Below are positions 8,902 to 17,024 of a DNA stretch of 64,000 nt, piece by piece. The DNA is from Acidimicrobiia bacterium (GTDB taxonomy: Bacteria > Actinomycetota > Acidimicrobiia > Spongiisociales > UBA5794), in contig DASWKR010000048.1 in the NCBI GenBank assembly GCA_036396535.1, positions 1 through 64,000 of the forward strand, read 5' to 3'. The notes under the pieces were generated by a model, which was not told the origin of the DNA, made no database searches, and worked only from the letters and a program-made list of their open reading frames with translations. Position 1 is the first letter of the stretch. Every line of letters begins with the position of its first letter. Position numbers and translations under genes: made by a program.

Positions 8902-9479
8902 CGTGATGCGACCTCCTCTTCGATGATGCGGCGCAGCGTGTGGATCCCTCGATTGACATCCGACTTGACCGTTCCGATCGGCCTGTCGGTGGCCTCGGCG
9001 ATGTCGCGATACGGCATGTCGACCACGTGCCGGAGCACGACGGCCGTCCGCTGCTCCGTCGACAGGGCTTCGAGCCTTCGCCGCCACTCAGCCGTGGCGA
9101 CGTCTGCCTCGTCCTCTGCCGACGGTCTCGAGTCGCCCCCGTCGCCGGCCAGTTCGACCTCGGCGACTCTTCGGGAAGCCGACCGGGCGCGATTGCGAAC
9201 GACGTTGAGCGCGATCGTCCACAGCCAGCCGAGCAGCTCGAGCTGCTCGATCCGGTCCGGGTCGTACCCCGCCAGGGCCCGGTACGCTCGCAGGAAGGTC
9301 TCCTGGGCGGCGTCCTCGGCGTCTGCGTGGTTGCGGCTCATCGATCGCAGCCCCGAATAGAGTCGATCCTGCGTTACGCGGACCAGGTCGGGGAAGGCGG
9401 CGTCGAGATCACGCGCCATGCGGCGCGTGAGCGATCGCTCTTGGGGGGTCACGTCGTTGTCACCTCGTGTGGTCTCCAC
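8898..9479 (-). CDS. ECF sigma factor
   Basis: This is a 193-residue sigma-70 family protein with region 2 (residues about 30-100, including HADAEDAAQETFLRAYRAL) and region 4 (about 130-185, LSTEQRTAVVLRHVV and RDIAEATDRPIGTVKSDVNR). It would direct RNA polymerase to a small regulon. It overlaps the MGMT-Ada gene by four bases, so that gene is co-transcribed and is an obvious candidate target. No anti-sigma factor is recognisable beside it. The GTG at 9479 is a provisional start. Confidence 0.9.
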   Translation of the reverse strand: METTRGDNDVTPQERSLTRRMARDLDAAFPDLVRVTQDRLYSGLRSMSRNHADAEDAAQETFLRAYRALAGYDPDRIEQLELLGWLWTIALNVVRNRARSASRRVAEVELAGDGGDSRPSAEDEADVATAEWRRRLEALSTEQRTAVVLRHVVDMPYRDIAEATDRPIGTVKSDVNRGIHTLRRIIEEEVASR

Positions 9480-9521
9480 CGATGAGAACCCCGAGGGGCG
9501 CGGCCCGGTTGCATGCCCGAC

Positions 9522-10400
9522 TCAGTGGCGTCTGCGGAACCAGCCGTGGCCGCCCTCGTCCTCTCCTGCCGGCAGCTCATCGAGCATGGCGCCGAACTCG
9601 CCGGACGGCTCGAAGACGACCTCGCCTCCTGCGACACTGCCGTCGATCCTGTTAAGCCCCGTCGGGCGCCACCAGAAGACATCGGGGACGATCGCCCCGG
9701 GACCGGCCTCCCACAGGCGTGCCGACTCGGCGATCAGCGCCCTCGTCGAGGCGATCGCTCCCCTGTCGAGTATCGGGTGGTACAGGACGACCTCCTCGTT
9801 GGGGATTGCAACGGCGGCGCCGTATGGCGCCTCGTCCCATCTCCGGTCGAGCACGAGGAGGTGCGCCGACGTGAACGGCCCGCCCCGCAGGACGTGCACC
9901 TCGGCCCCGTCGATCGTCGTCGTCTCCTCGCGCACGTCGTCGGCCGTCTCGGTGGTGTTCCGCAGAGCCCGATCGAAGGCGATCTCGACCTTGATCGCCC
10001 AGGTCGTCAGCGTGCTGTGGGTGACCACGGATGGCTGCTCGGATCCTGCAACCATCAGTACGGCGACGAGACCCTCGTCGACGTCCCACTTGACGGCGTC
10101 CGTGGTGGCTGAGGCCGCCGCACTCGTGTGGATCCGGAGCCTGACGGCAGGGGCCGCCTCCTCCCAGGACGCCGGCATGCCGGGCGATGCGTCGAGGGTC
10201 GCGAAGTGGTCGGCGATGGCGGTCGCCCACCCGCTCGGCGAGCCGAGGGCAAGGGATTGGATGAGGGCAGCGAGGCTGTGGCGGCCACCGTCGTCTCGCT
10301 CGAGGACCATGTTCTCGACCGAGACGTCCTCGCCCCGCTCGCGGAAGTACGCCACCACGAGGTCGATAATCTGACTCACGTCTGGCTGCGAGTGCTCCAC
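9522..10400 (-). CDS. Hypothetical protein, 292 aa
   Basis: I do not recognise this protein. It has no signal peptide or membrane helix and is acidic and soluble-looking. It starts VEHSQPDVSQIIDLV and ends in a Gly/His/Arg-rich tail. The GTG at 10400 is supported by TACCCT 6 nt upstream; the longer open frame to 10913 would run through the haemoglobin gene in another frame and is not credible. Confidence 0.6.
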   Translation of the reverse strand: MEHSQPDVSQIIDLVVAYFRERGEDVSVENMVLERDDGGRHSLAALIQSLALGSPSGWATAIADHFATLDASPGMPASWEEAAPAVRLRIHTSAAASATTDAVKWDVDEGLVAVLMVAGSEQPSVVTHSTLTTWAIKVEIAFDRALRNTTETADDVREETTTIDGAEVHVLRGGPFTSAHLLVLDRRWDEAPYGAAVAIPNEEVVLYHPILDRGAIASTRALIAESARLWEAGPGAIVPDVFWWRPTGLNRIDGSVAGGEVVFEPSGEFGAMLDELPAGEDEGGHGWFRRRH

Positions 10401-10406
10401 ACCGCA

Positions 10407-10412
10407 AGGGTA
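10407..10412 (-). promoter_or_regulatory. -10 box (TACCCT), leaderless-type
   Basis: TACCCT on the minus strand lies 6 nt before the GTG at 10400 and decides that start. Confidence 0.4.
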
Positions 10413-10438
10413 TCGACCCGGGCGCCCGATGGCCGGGA

Positions 10439-10843
10439 TCAGTCCGGCTGGTTGCGGACGTGCATGGCGCTCATCTCGAGGCGCTCGTCGAGGAACGCCC
10501 GCAACGGCTCGCCGACCCCGGCCTCGTCCATGGCCAGCCGCATGCACCGCATCCACTCCTGAGCCTCCGGCGTGCCGATCGGGAACGGGAGGTGCCGCAT
10601 CCGGAGACGAGGGTGGCCTCGCTTCTCGACGTAGAGGGGAGGGCCGCCGAGCCACCCGGACAGGAACTCGTAGAGCTTCTGGCGTGACGTCGACGTGTCG
10701 CGGGGGAGCATGGCACGGATGCCGGGCGACTCGGCTTCGATGGTGTCGTAGAACGCCTCGACGAGTCGACGGACTCCATCGTCGCCGCCGATGGCCTCGT
10801 ACGGGGTCTGGAACGGCCCCCAGTCGCTGCTGTGCACCTGCAT
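10439..10843 (-). CDS. glbO: Group II truncated haemoglobin
   Basis: This is a 134-residue globin starting MQVHSSDW. It shows TPYEAIGGDDGVRRLVEAFYD, the LYEFLSGWLGGPPLY segment and GHPRLRMRHLPFPIG, which carries the proximal-histidine region of group II truncated haemoglobins. Such proteins bind oxygen or NO in the cytoplasm. A start at 10843 gives the usual family length and places TATCCT 10 nt upstream; an in-frame ATG at 10885 would add 14 atypical residues. Confidence 0.88.
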   Translation of the reverse strand: MQVHSSDWGPFQTPYEAIGGDDGVRRLVEAFYDTIEAESPGIRAMLPRDTSTSRQKLYEFLSGWLGGPPLYVEKRGHPRLRMRHLPFPIGTPEAQEWMRCMRLAMDEAGVGEPLRAFLDERLEMSAMHVRNQPD

Positions 10844-10967
10844 GGCGTCGCCAAGGATACGGCTGCCGGCCGCGGCACTCCCCATGTGGTGGAACCGATG
10901 ACGGATTGATCACACCGTGACGGGTGAGCTGCGTATGCTCGCCACGAGACGGGAAAGGGGTGAGGGC

Positions 10968-11747
10968 GTGAGGCAGTCAGATTCGGCCTCTGTCGTTGAC
11001 CGTGTGGTGAGGGCGGCGTTCGTCGCCTGCCTCGTCATCGGTTGGATCATCGTCGTCGGCGCGGACGCCGACGCCAGCATCGAGGGCCCCTGCGAGGGGG
11101 AGGCGACCGTCGACGGCGTCACGTACGACGACACGTACGACACCAAGGACAACGCCATCCGGTTTCCTGAGAACCCTGGTGGCATGGTGATCCCGTACCG
11201 GGGCGCCATCACCGCCGAGAACATGGACTACGACGGCAGCGTCGGCGTGGTGATCGGTCCGGCCGTCGTGGCGATCGCCGACTGGGGGCCCGACGAGAAT
11301 CCGCAGGACACGCGTGAGAAGCAAGGCGACTACACGCTCGGCACCGAGCTCGACAACCTCGTCGGGATCTACGAGGTACGCGCCGTGCACAACGTCGGCG
11401 GCGCCGAGGCATGCTCGGCAACCGTGTACATCAAGATCGAAGGAAGCCCGCTGTCCACGCCGATCGGGCTCGCCGCAGTCATCGGCGCCGCCATCTTCCT
11501 GATCCTCATGCTGCTCGCAGCGATGAAGAAGAGCGGTGAGCTGCGGGGCAGACCCGTCCTCGGGCTCATCATGGGCCTGCTGTTCGGTCTGTTCCTCGCG
11601 CTCGTGCTCCAGCAGTTCTGCATCTGGCCTCTCGACAACCTGACCGTGATCGGCCTTCCGCTCCTCATGGCTCTCGCCGGGCTCGGCCTCGGCGTGTGGG
11701 GACCGTTCGGGAAAGCGCCTCCGACCTCGATCGAACGCGCCGTGTGA
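10968..11747 (+). CDS. Membrane protein with extracytoplasmic domain, unknown function
   Basis: This protein has 259 residues from the GTG at 10968, which follows a GGGAAAGGGG tract 8 nt upstream; in-frame ATGs at 10917 and 10935 are alternatives. It has an N-terminal signal-like helix (residues about 12-30), an acidic external domain of about 130 residues with two cysteines (PCEGEA, EACSATV), and three C-terminal hydrophobic segments. The domain is not recognised. It is convergent with the DUF427 gene across palindromic element copy 3. Confidence 0.75.
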   Translation: MRQSDSASVVDRVVRAAFVACLVIGWIIVVGADADASIEGPCEGEATVDGVTYDDTYDTKDNAIRFPENPGGMVIPYRGAITAENMDYDGSVGVVIGPAVVAIADWGPDENPQDTREKQGDYTLGTELDNLVGIYEVRAVHNVGGAEACSATVYIKIEGSPLSTPIGLAAVIGAAIFLILMLLAAMKKSGELRGRPVLGLIMGLLFGLFLALVLQQFCIWPLDNLTVIGLPLLMALAGLGLGVWGPFGKAPPTSIERAV

Positions 11748-11763
11748 GCGGCGTCCCCCATCC

Positions 11764-11811
11764 GGTCTGGCGTCCCCCTGTCCCGTTGATGCGACGGAGG
11801 GACGCAGGAAC
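11764..11811. repeat. 48-bp palindromic element, copy 3
   Basis: This is a diverged copy with GGCGTCCCC on the left and GGGACGCAGGAAC on the right. It lies between two convergent genes (stops at 11747 and 11823), where a two-way terminator is expected. Confidence 0.75.
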
Positions 11812-11822
11812 GGGAAGGGAAC

Positions 11823-12575
11823 TCAGCTGAAAGGCGTCTCGGGGGGTTGCTCGGGGACGCCGTCGACGTGGATCTCGACACGCTCGTTGTAGAAGCTCAC
11901 GTATCCGGCGATGTCGGCGGCCTCGCCGATGGGGTGCCGGTACCACCACACGACGTTCTCGAAGGACTCGCCACCGGCGTCCACCGTGTAGTAGTTGGCC
12001 ATCCCCTTGTACGGGCAGTACGTCTCGAGATCGGTCACTGTCAAGAGGTCCATGCGCACGTCGGTCTTGGGGAGGTAGTAGCGGGTCGGGAGGCCCGTCT
12101 CGAACAGGAGCTTCGGCTGTCGTGAGTCTGCGACCTTCTCTCCGCCGATGAACACCTCGACGTGCCTGCTCGACTGGAGAACGTCGACCCTCGTGTACGG
12201 GTCCCGGGGATGCACGTAGATCTGCTCGTCTTCCTCGAACCACGACTCCATCTGGCCGAAGTCGATCCTCACGTGGTCTGCGATCTCGTCGATAGGTGAC
12301 TGGCGGTACCACAAGGCGGCCCCAAGAGCCTCCGCCTTGTCGGTCTTCACGTCGTACACCTCGGAGTCTCCGCGGCTGGGTGAGCGGTTCGTGTCACCGC
12401 TGGCGACCAGGAACTCGATGTTCACGTCGGATGCCGGGATGTAGTACGTCGGGTAGTAGGGCTTCTCCCACACCATCTTCACGTTGACACTATCGGCTAT
12501 GAGGCGACCTCCCAGGTAGGTCCTCACCCGCTTCGCCGTCGGCTCGACGCGTACTCTCCCTCTGGTCGTCGTCAT
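11823..12575 (-). CDS. Tandem DUF427 protein
   Basis: This is a 250-residue cytoplasmic protein with two DUF427 (NTP_transf_9-like) modules. Residues about 1-110 end in a WYRQSP segment, and residues about 115-240 include TYCPYKGMANYYTVDAGG and WWYRHP. The family's biochemical role is unknown. The ATG at 12575 follows GGAGGG 8 nt upstream. It is divergent from serA. Confidence 0.85.
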   Translation of the reverse strand: MTTTRGRVRVEPTAKRVRTYLGGRLIADSVNVKMVWEKPYYPTYYIPASDVNIEFLVASGDTNRSPSRGDSEVYDVKTDKAEALGAALWYRQSPIDEIADHVRIDFGQMESWFEEDEQIYVHPRDPYTRVDVLQSSRHVEVFIGGEKVADSRQPKLLFETGLPTRYYLPKTDVRMDLLTVTDLETYCPYKGMANYYTVDAGGESFENVVWWYRHPIGEAADIAGYVSFYNERVEIHVDGVPEQPPETPFS

Positions 12576-12654
12576 GTGATGTCCCTCCGCTCGGCGCCAT
12601 GTGGTCAAGCCAACGGACGCCCGCAGACGAGCATTCCCACCCGCAGCCGCCCGC

Positions 12655-12660
12655 TAGCTT
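12655..12660 (+). promoter_or_regulatory. -10 box (TAGCTT) of serA, leaderless-type
   Basis: TAGCTT ends 7 nt before the GTG at 12668, and no Shine-Dalgarno site is present. It supports that start. Confidence 0.45.
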
Positions 12661-12667
12661 CCAGGTC

Positions 12668-13870
12668 GTGGACATCCTCATCGCCGACAACTTTCCCGTA
12701 GGCGCCGTCGCCGAGCTGCGCGGCGCCGGCCACACCGTCCGGCACGAGCCCGGCCTCGGCGCCGACGACATCGCCGGCGCGATCGGCGATGCCTCCGCCC
12801 TCGTCGTGAGGGGAACCAATGTGGGCGCCGCCGTCTTCGATGCGGGCAAGGCGCTCCGGCTCGTCATCCGAGCGGGCGCGGGAGTGAACACGATCGACGT
12901 GCCGGCCGCCTCGCAGGCCGGAGTCCTCGTCGCCAACACGCCGGGCAGGAACGCCATAGCCGTCGCCGAGCTCGTCCTGGGGCTGATCACCGCGATAGAC
13001 CGGCGCATCCCGGACGCCGTCGCCGACCTGCGGGCCGGCAGATGGGACAAGGGCCGCTACTCGAAGGCCGAGGGGCTCGCCGGCAAGACGCTGGGAATCG
13101 TCGGCGTCGGGGAGATCGGCCTCGAAGTCGCCAAGCGGGCGACGTCGTTCGACATGCATGTCATCGCGGTGCAGAAGGCGGGACGTCCTCCCGGTGTCCT
13201 CAGGCGCATCGGCGAGATCGGCATCGGGCTGGTTTCCGACGACGACGCCCTCCTCACCACAGCCGATGTGGTCTCGATCCACGTGCCGGCGACCCAGGAG
13301 ACGGCCGGTCTCGTCGACGAGAGGTTCCTCGCCACGATGAAGGAAGGGGCGATCCTCATCAACACCTCGCGGGGCGATGTCGTGGACGAGGAGGCCCTCG
13401 TCGCCGCGATGGACACGAGAGGCATCAGGGCGGGGCTCGACGTCTTCAGGGACGAGCCATCGGGCTCCGAGGGGGACTTCACGTCTCGCCTCGCCGCCCA
13501 TCCGTCGGTGTACGGCACGCACCACATCGGTGCATCGACCGAGCAGGCGCAGCGGGCGATCGCGGCCGAGGTCGTCGAGATCGTCGCCGCTTTCACGAGG
13601 GGCGCCCTCCGAAACTGCGTCAACCTCGCCGACCAGCCGGCCGGGGATGTCCTCACCGTCCAACACGTGAACCGCGTCGGTGTGCTGGCCGGCGTTCTCG
13701 GCGTCCTCCGTGACGCCGGCATCAACGTGACGACCATGGAGAACCGTCTGTTCACCGGCGGCCACACGGCAACGGCGTCGATCAGGGTCGACGGGGAGCT
13801 CGGCGAAGACATCGCAGCCACGGTCGAGGCGCTCGACACGGTCGTTTCCGTGACCGTGGTCCGGACGTGA
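12668..13870 (+). CDS. serA: D-3-phosphoglycerate dehydrogenase
   Basis: SerA oxidises 3-phosphoglycerate with NAD+ as the first step of serine synthesis. The 400-residue protein has the 2-hydroxyacid dehydrogenase core with NAD-binding GIVGVGEIGLEVAKR, substrate-side segments VRGTNVG and INTSRGDVVDEEAL, and a C-terminal ACT domain (about 325-400, HVNRVGVLAGVLGVLRDAGI). It lacks the extra ASB domain of the mycobacterial long form. Its stop overlaps the next start as GTGA, so it is coupled to the DUF1015 gene. Confidence 0.93.
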   Translation: MDILIADNFPVGAVAELRGAGHTVRHEPGLGADDIAGAIGDASALVVRGTNVGAAVFDAGKALRLVIRAGAGVNTIDVPAASQAGVLVANTPGRNAIAVAELVLGLITAIDRRIPDAVADLRAGRWDKGRYSKAEGLAGKTLGIVGVGEIGLEVAKRATSFDMHVIAVQKAGRPPGVLRRIGEIGIGLVSDDDALLTTADVVSIHVPATQETAGLVDERFLATMKEGAILINTSRGDVVDEEALVAAMDTRGIRAGLDVFRDEPSGSEGDFTSRLAAHPSVYGTHHIGASTEQAQRAIAAEVVEIVAAFTRGALRNCVNLADQPAGDVLTVQHVNRVGVLAGVLGVLRDAGINVTTMENRLFTGGHTATASIRVDGELGEDIAATVEALDTVVSVTVVRT

Positions 13871-15111
13871 CCCCGCTGTTCCGTCCGTTCGCCGCCTACC
13901 TGGCCAGCCCGGAGAAGGCGGCCGAGGTGGCCATGCCACCCGTCTCGTCGGTGACGAGCGAGCAGTGGGAGCGCCTCACGCAAGAGAAGCCGAACAGCTT
14001 CCTCCACGTGATGCGGTCGGCCATCGACAGTGACGGCACCGAGACGGTCGAGGTCCCAGGCATCACGGACGGGCGAGCCCGGCTCGACGAGATGATCTCC
14101 TCGGGGGTCTTCGTCCCCCACCCCGAGAAGGCGTACTACCTCCACCGACTGGCTTCTGACGACGTCGCGAAGACGGGGGTGGTCGCAGAGATCGCAGTTG
14201 CCGGCATCGCGGACGGGCGGGTGAGGCGCCACGAGGCGACCCGCGTCGAGACCGAGGAACGCATCGCCGTACACCTCCGCGAGGTCGGGGCCCACGCCAA
14301 TCCTGTCGCCCTCACCTACAGGGTCGATCGGGACCTCGCCCATCTCGTCGACCGCCTGACGCGGGGCACGCCCGTCATCGACTTCCTGGCGGACGACGAC
14401 GTGCAGCAGACGATCTGGATCGTCGACGAACCGGGCGACGTCGCCGCGCTCGACGAGGCCCTTGCGAAGATCGACCGGCTCTACATCACGGACGGGCACC
14501 ACCGCTGCGCCGCTGCCGCCCGCCTCGCCGCCGAGGAGGCCGATCTGTCGGCAGGCTTCGTCGGCGTGGTCTTTCCCGACGACGAGATCCGTCTCGTCGA
14601 GTACAACCGGTGCGTGCTCGATCTCGGCGGGATTTCCGAGGCGTCCGTGATCGCGGCGCTCGAGGCCAGGATGCAGGTCGACGAGCTCCACATCGGCTGG
14701 GCGGAGGAGGCCCGCCCGAAGCGGCGGGGAACCGTCTCGATGTGGATGGGAGCCAAGTGGTATCGCCTCATCCTGCCGGACGCGGCACTGGGCGATCCGG
14801 TCGCCGAGCTCGACGTGGCGCGCCTCCAGAGTGAGGTGCTCGCCCCGGTGTTCGGCATTGCCGATCCTCGAACCGACCCACGGCTCGTCTACGTTCCGGG
14901 CACTGTCGGTATGAGCGGGCTCGAGCGGCGAAGCGGCGCGGCGTGCTTCGCACTCCATCCGACGAGCCCTGCCCAGGTGATGGCCGTCGCCGACGCCGAG
15001 CTCGTCATGCCGCCGAAGTCGACGTGGTTCGAGCCGAAGGTCCACGGCGGGCTGATCGTCAAGGTCGACCGGATGTTCGACGAGTCCGGACGTTCCCCCG
15101 GGGCGGTATAA
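13867..15111 (+). CDS. DUF1015 family protein
   Basis: This 414-residue protein starts with GTG overlapping the serA stop. It carries the family hallmark YITDGHHRCAAA (about residue 205) and an N-terminal LFRPFAAYLASPEKAAEVAMPP segment. DUF1015 proteins are frequently found next to serA; a role in serine or phosphorylated-intermediate metabolism is inferred from that and is not proven. Thirty-five bases separate it from the formate dehydrogenase gene, so co-transcription is possible. Confidence 0.88.
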   Translation: MTPLFRPFAAYLASPEKAAEVAMPPVSSVTSEQWERLTQEKPNSFLHVMRSAIDSDGTETVEVPGITDGRARLDEMISSGVFVPHPEKAYYLHRLASDDVAKTGVVAEIAVAGIADGRVRRHEATRVETEERIAVHLREVGAHANPVALTYRVDRDLAHLVDRLTRGTPVIDFLADDDVQQTIWIVDEPGDVAALDEALAKIDRLYITDGHHRCAAAARLAAEEADLSAGFVGVVFPDDEIRLVEYNRCVLDLGGISEASVIAALEARMQVDELHIGWAEEARPKRRGTVSMWMGAKWYRLILPDAALGDPVAELDVARLQSEVLAPVFGIADPRTDPRLVYVPGTVGMSGLERRSGAACFALHPTSPAQVMAVADAELVMPPKSTWFEPKVHGGLIVKVDRMFDESGRSPGAV

Positions 15112-15146
15112 GCTCGACGCGAAGACTCGGGGAGGAGGTGACCAGG

Positions 15147-17024
15147 GTGCAGAAGAAGTACACCCGGCTGACGACCCCACTCGTTCGCGACGGCGCCGTG
15201 CTGCGCCAGGCCTCGTGGGACGAGGCGCTCGATAGGGCCGCGGCGGGCCTCTCGGCCCACAAGGGCAGCACATACGGGATGTTCTCGTGCTCGAAGGCGA
15301 CGAACGAGATGAACTTCATGGCGCAGAAGTTCTCGCGCATCGTCCTCCAATCGAACAACATCGACAGCTGCAACCGCACCTGACACGCTCCATCCGTCGC
15401 CGGTCTGGCGGCAGTGCTCGGAGCGGGGGGCGGTACCTCTTCGTACGAAGAGATCGAGACGGCAGACGTCATCCTGTTGTGGGGATCGAACGCGCGTGAG
15501 GCGCACCCGATCTTCTTCCATCACCTCATCAAGGGCGTCCGCAACGGGGCCAAGATGTACGCAATCGACCCGCGGCGGACCTCGTCGTCGGAATGGGCAG
15601 ACGCCTGGCTCGGGATCGACGTCGGCTCCGACATCGCGCTGGCGAACGCCGTGGGGCGCGAGATCATCTCGGCGGGGCTCGCCGACATGGCGTTCATCGA
15701 GCGTGCAACGACCGGGTTCGAGGAGTACGAGCGAACCGTCGAGCCGTACACACTCGAGCGAGGCGAGCAGATCACCGGTGTGCCGGCAGAAGTCATCCGC
15801 CAAATGGCACACGATTACGCCACTGCGCCGACCGCCCAGATCTGCTGGACGCTCGGCATCACCGAACACCACAACGCCACCGACAACGTCCTGGCGCTGA
15901 TCAGCCTCGCCCTCCTCACCGGCCACGTCGGGCGCTACGGATCCGGGCTCGTCCCGATTCGCGGTCAGAACAACGTCCAGGGCGGTGGCGACATGGGAGC
16001 CCTGCCCAACAAGCTGCCCGGCTTCCAGGACATCACGGATCCGGTGGCGCGCGGCAAGTTCGAGGCGCTGTGGGGAGTCGACGTCCCGGCAGAGCCCGGG
16101 TGGCACATCTCGCTCATGTTCGAGGCGATGGAGCGAGGTGACATGCGGGCGCTGTACGTGATCGGCGAGAACCCAGCCCAGTCGGAGGCAGACGTGTCGC
16201 ACACGATCGGGCTGCTCGAGGGGCTCGACTTCCTCGTGGTCCAGGACCTCGTCCTCACGAAGACCGCCGAGATGGCCGACGTGGTGTTCCCTTCCGCCGC
16301 CTCGTGGGCCGAGAGCGAAGGCACTGTGACGTCGAGCGAGCGCAGGGTGCAGCGGGTGCGCAAGGCGCTCGAGCCACCGGGCGAGGCCAAGGACGACATC
16401 GAGATCCTCAGCCTGCTCGCCGACCGGCTCGGCCACCCCTGGGGCATCCCGACCGCAGAGGAGGCGTGGGACGAGCTGCGCTCGTTGTCACCGATGCACG
16501 CCGGCATGTCGTATCGCCGTCTCGAGGACAACGGCGGGCTGCAATGGCCGTGCTACGACGAGGACGACCCGGGAAGCCAGTTCCTCCATGCCTGGCTGTG
16601 GGACGACCCGATGCAGCGTGATCCTGCCCCCTTCATCCCGACGGAGTGGCTGCCTCCCGTCGACGAGCTCACCGACGAGTACCCGATCCGCATGACGACC
16701 GGTCGGCGCCTCGACTCGTACAACACAGGCGTGCAGTCCGGTGGCTTCGACTCGCCGATCCGCAAGGGTGGGCGCATCGAGCTGTCTCCTGAAGATGGCC
16801 TGGCTCTCGGGATCGACGAAGGCGACATGGTGCGGGTGTCTTCGCGGCGCGGTGCCATCGACGTGCCTGCGTTCTTCCACGCCAGCCTGCGCCCCGGGCT
16901 CGCCTTCATGCCCATCCATTTCCCCGACGAGGTCGACGTGAACCAGCTCACGATCGACCACTGGGACCCGAAGTCGGGCACCGCCGAGTTCAAGGCCACC
17001 GCCATCCGCGTCGACTCGGTGTGA
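15147..17024 (+). CDS. Selenocysteine-containing formate dehydrogenase catalytic chain, lacking the N-terminal 4Fe-4S domain
   Basis: This bis-MGD molybdenum/tungsten oxidoreductase chain should oxidise formate to CO2. The frame is uninterrupted except for TGA at 15381-15383, at exactly the selenocysteine position of FdhF-type enzymes (NNIDSCNRT-U-HAPSVAGL; Sec79, then the catalytic His). The conserved Arg lies in VPIRGQNNVQGGGDMGALP, and the cofactor domain ends the protein (ELSPEDGLALGIDEGDMV). Total length is 625 residues. It begins at LTTPLVRDG-ASWDEAL, so the usual CxxCxxxC 4Fe-4S domain is absent; that domain sits at the end of the protein at 21502-22422. The GTG at 15147 has a strong GGAGGAGG site 9 nt upstream. 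A GTG at 15138 is in frame but too close to that site. Confidence 0.93.
15381..15425 (+). promoter_or_regulatory. UGA selenocysteine codon with SECIS-like hairpin
   Basis: Just after the in-frame TGA, bases 15386-15391 (CGCTCC) pair with 15420-15425, and 15396-15401 pair with 15407-15412 (five Watson-Crick pairs and one U-G), leaving a GGUCU apical loop at 15402-15406. The GGUCU loop matches the SelB-binding core of the E. coli fdhF SECIS, and it lies 18 nt after the UGA. This supports selenocysteine insertion over termination. Confidence 0.85.

Noticed and set aside
12605-15273. Long leftward open frames opposite serA and the DUF1015 gene (444 and 738 codons)
   Set aside because: They are antisense to two well-supported coding regions and show no protein family features.
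15381-15383. A nonsense mutation splitting the FDH gene into a pseudogene
   Set aside because: The TGA is at the exact Sec codon position, is followed by a SECIS-like hairpin, and the frame is otherwise intact for 1878 bp.
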